Below the pieces are notes generated by a model, which worked only from the letters and a program-made list of their open reading frames with translations, made no database searches and was not told the DNA's origin. From Lachnospiraceae bacterium (GTDB taxonomy: Bacteria; Bacillota; Clostridia; Lachnospirales; Lachnospiraceae), in NCBI GenBank assembly GCA_014799465.1, contig JAAVHZ010000008.1, positions 38,469-102,468 on the forward strand: 64,000 nucleotides of DNA. The letters run 5' to 3'. Below are positions 63,882-64,000 of the stretch, piece by piece; within the stretch, counting starts at the first letter, position 1, and each line of letters starts with the position of its first letter. A program made the translations under genes and the position numbers.

Positions 63882-64000
63882 TTTATTCCCGCAAGCAACG
63901 AGCCAAGTGGCTGCTTGCAGACATTTGGCGACTGCCGCGAGGGTCAAATACCCCGCAGCTTGCTGCGTTACAAATTTGATGCCCCGTCAGCTTGCTGCGG
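63882..64000 (+). repeat. Dispersed GC-rich palindromic repeat, copy 2 (cut by window end)
   Basis: Bases 63882-63967 equal 30114-30199 exactly. After that the copy differs: instead of closing its 16-base stem it continues with TTACAAATTTGATGCCCC-like sequence and a second CAGCTTGCTGCGG. It lies just downstream of the LRR gene and may serve as its transcript end. Confidence 0.85.

Overview
The window reads as chromosome from an anaerobic, AT-rich Firmicute. The best fit is a gut Lachnospiraceae-type clostridium. The reasons are strong AAGGAGG ribosome sites, TTG and GTG starts, a PASTA-kinase operon, a division cluster running straight into spoIIGA-sigE, BspA-type leucine-rich surface proteins and tRNA genes without an encoded CCA. 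The genus cannot be fixed from sequence alone.

Layout. 0-5.3 kb: tail of an upstream gene (possibly rlmN), then the operon prpC-prkC-rsgA-rpe-thiN. 5.4-7.1 kb: a tandem pair of nearly identical membrane-anchored proteins of unknown function. 7.2-11.4 kb: a secreted thioredoxin-like/CAP/FN3 protein, a MATE transporter and a solitary flagellin-like gene, closed by a bidirectional terminator against ychF. 12.7-17.6 kb: a surface/envelope block (GT2 glycosyltransferase, polytopic membrane protein, LRR protein, DUF6273-like protein) followed by lgt. 18.6-30.1 kb: a division and wall cluster, mraZ-rsmH-ftsL-PBP-PBP-mraY-murD-ftsW-ftsQ-ftsZ, without murE/F/G/B/C or ftsA. It starts at a promoter with a 10-bp-phased MraZ operator and ends in a terminator. 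30.3-31.9 kb: spoIIGA-sigE behind a promoter with a Spo0A box and a long spacer; sigG does not follow. 32-40 kb: nucleotidyltransferase, argS, an S66 peptidase, a small regulator, several unknowns and azlCD. 40.4-43.0 kb: CPBP protease, GT2 enzyme, two tRNAs (Met, Val) and two strongly structured non-coding elements. 43.1-48.6 kb: PAP2, ispF, metallophosphoesterase, cysS-mrnC-rlmB and a basic unknown.

48.7-62.6 kb is an accessory block placed directly behind tRNA-Thr. A 59-aa helix-turn-helix gene and its promoter, which carries an inverted repeat, lead an apparent operon of three large genes: a 1217-aa protein without a recognised domain, a 1763-aa DEAH helicase with a DUF1998-like cysteine-rich C-terminus, and a NERD-nuclease/SF1-helicase fusion. 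The first two resemble Druantia type III (DruH-DruE) in size, order and helicase type; this is inferred from memory. The NERD-helicase third gene and the small regulator are the less expected parts. An AlbA_2/GHKL protein, a T5orf172 GIY-YIG protein and a small unknown follow, then a gene remnant, an LRR surface protein and a second copy of an 86-bp dispersed repeat also found between ftsZ and spoIIGA.

The strongest leads for something undescribed are the 49-60 kb putative defence operon, the 187-bp multi-hairpin element at 42.8-43.0 kb, the double-hairpin leader at 40.4 kb and the ribosome-site-masking hairpin between the two PBP genes.
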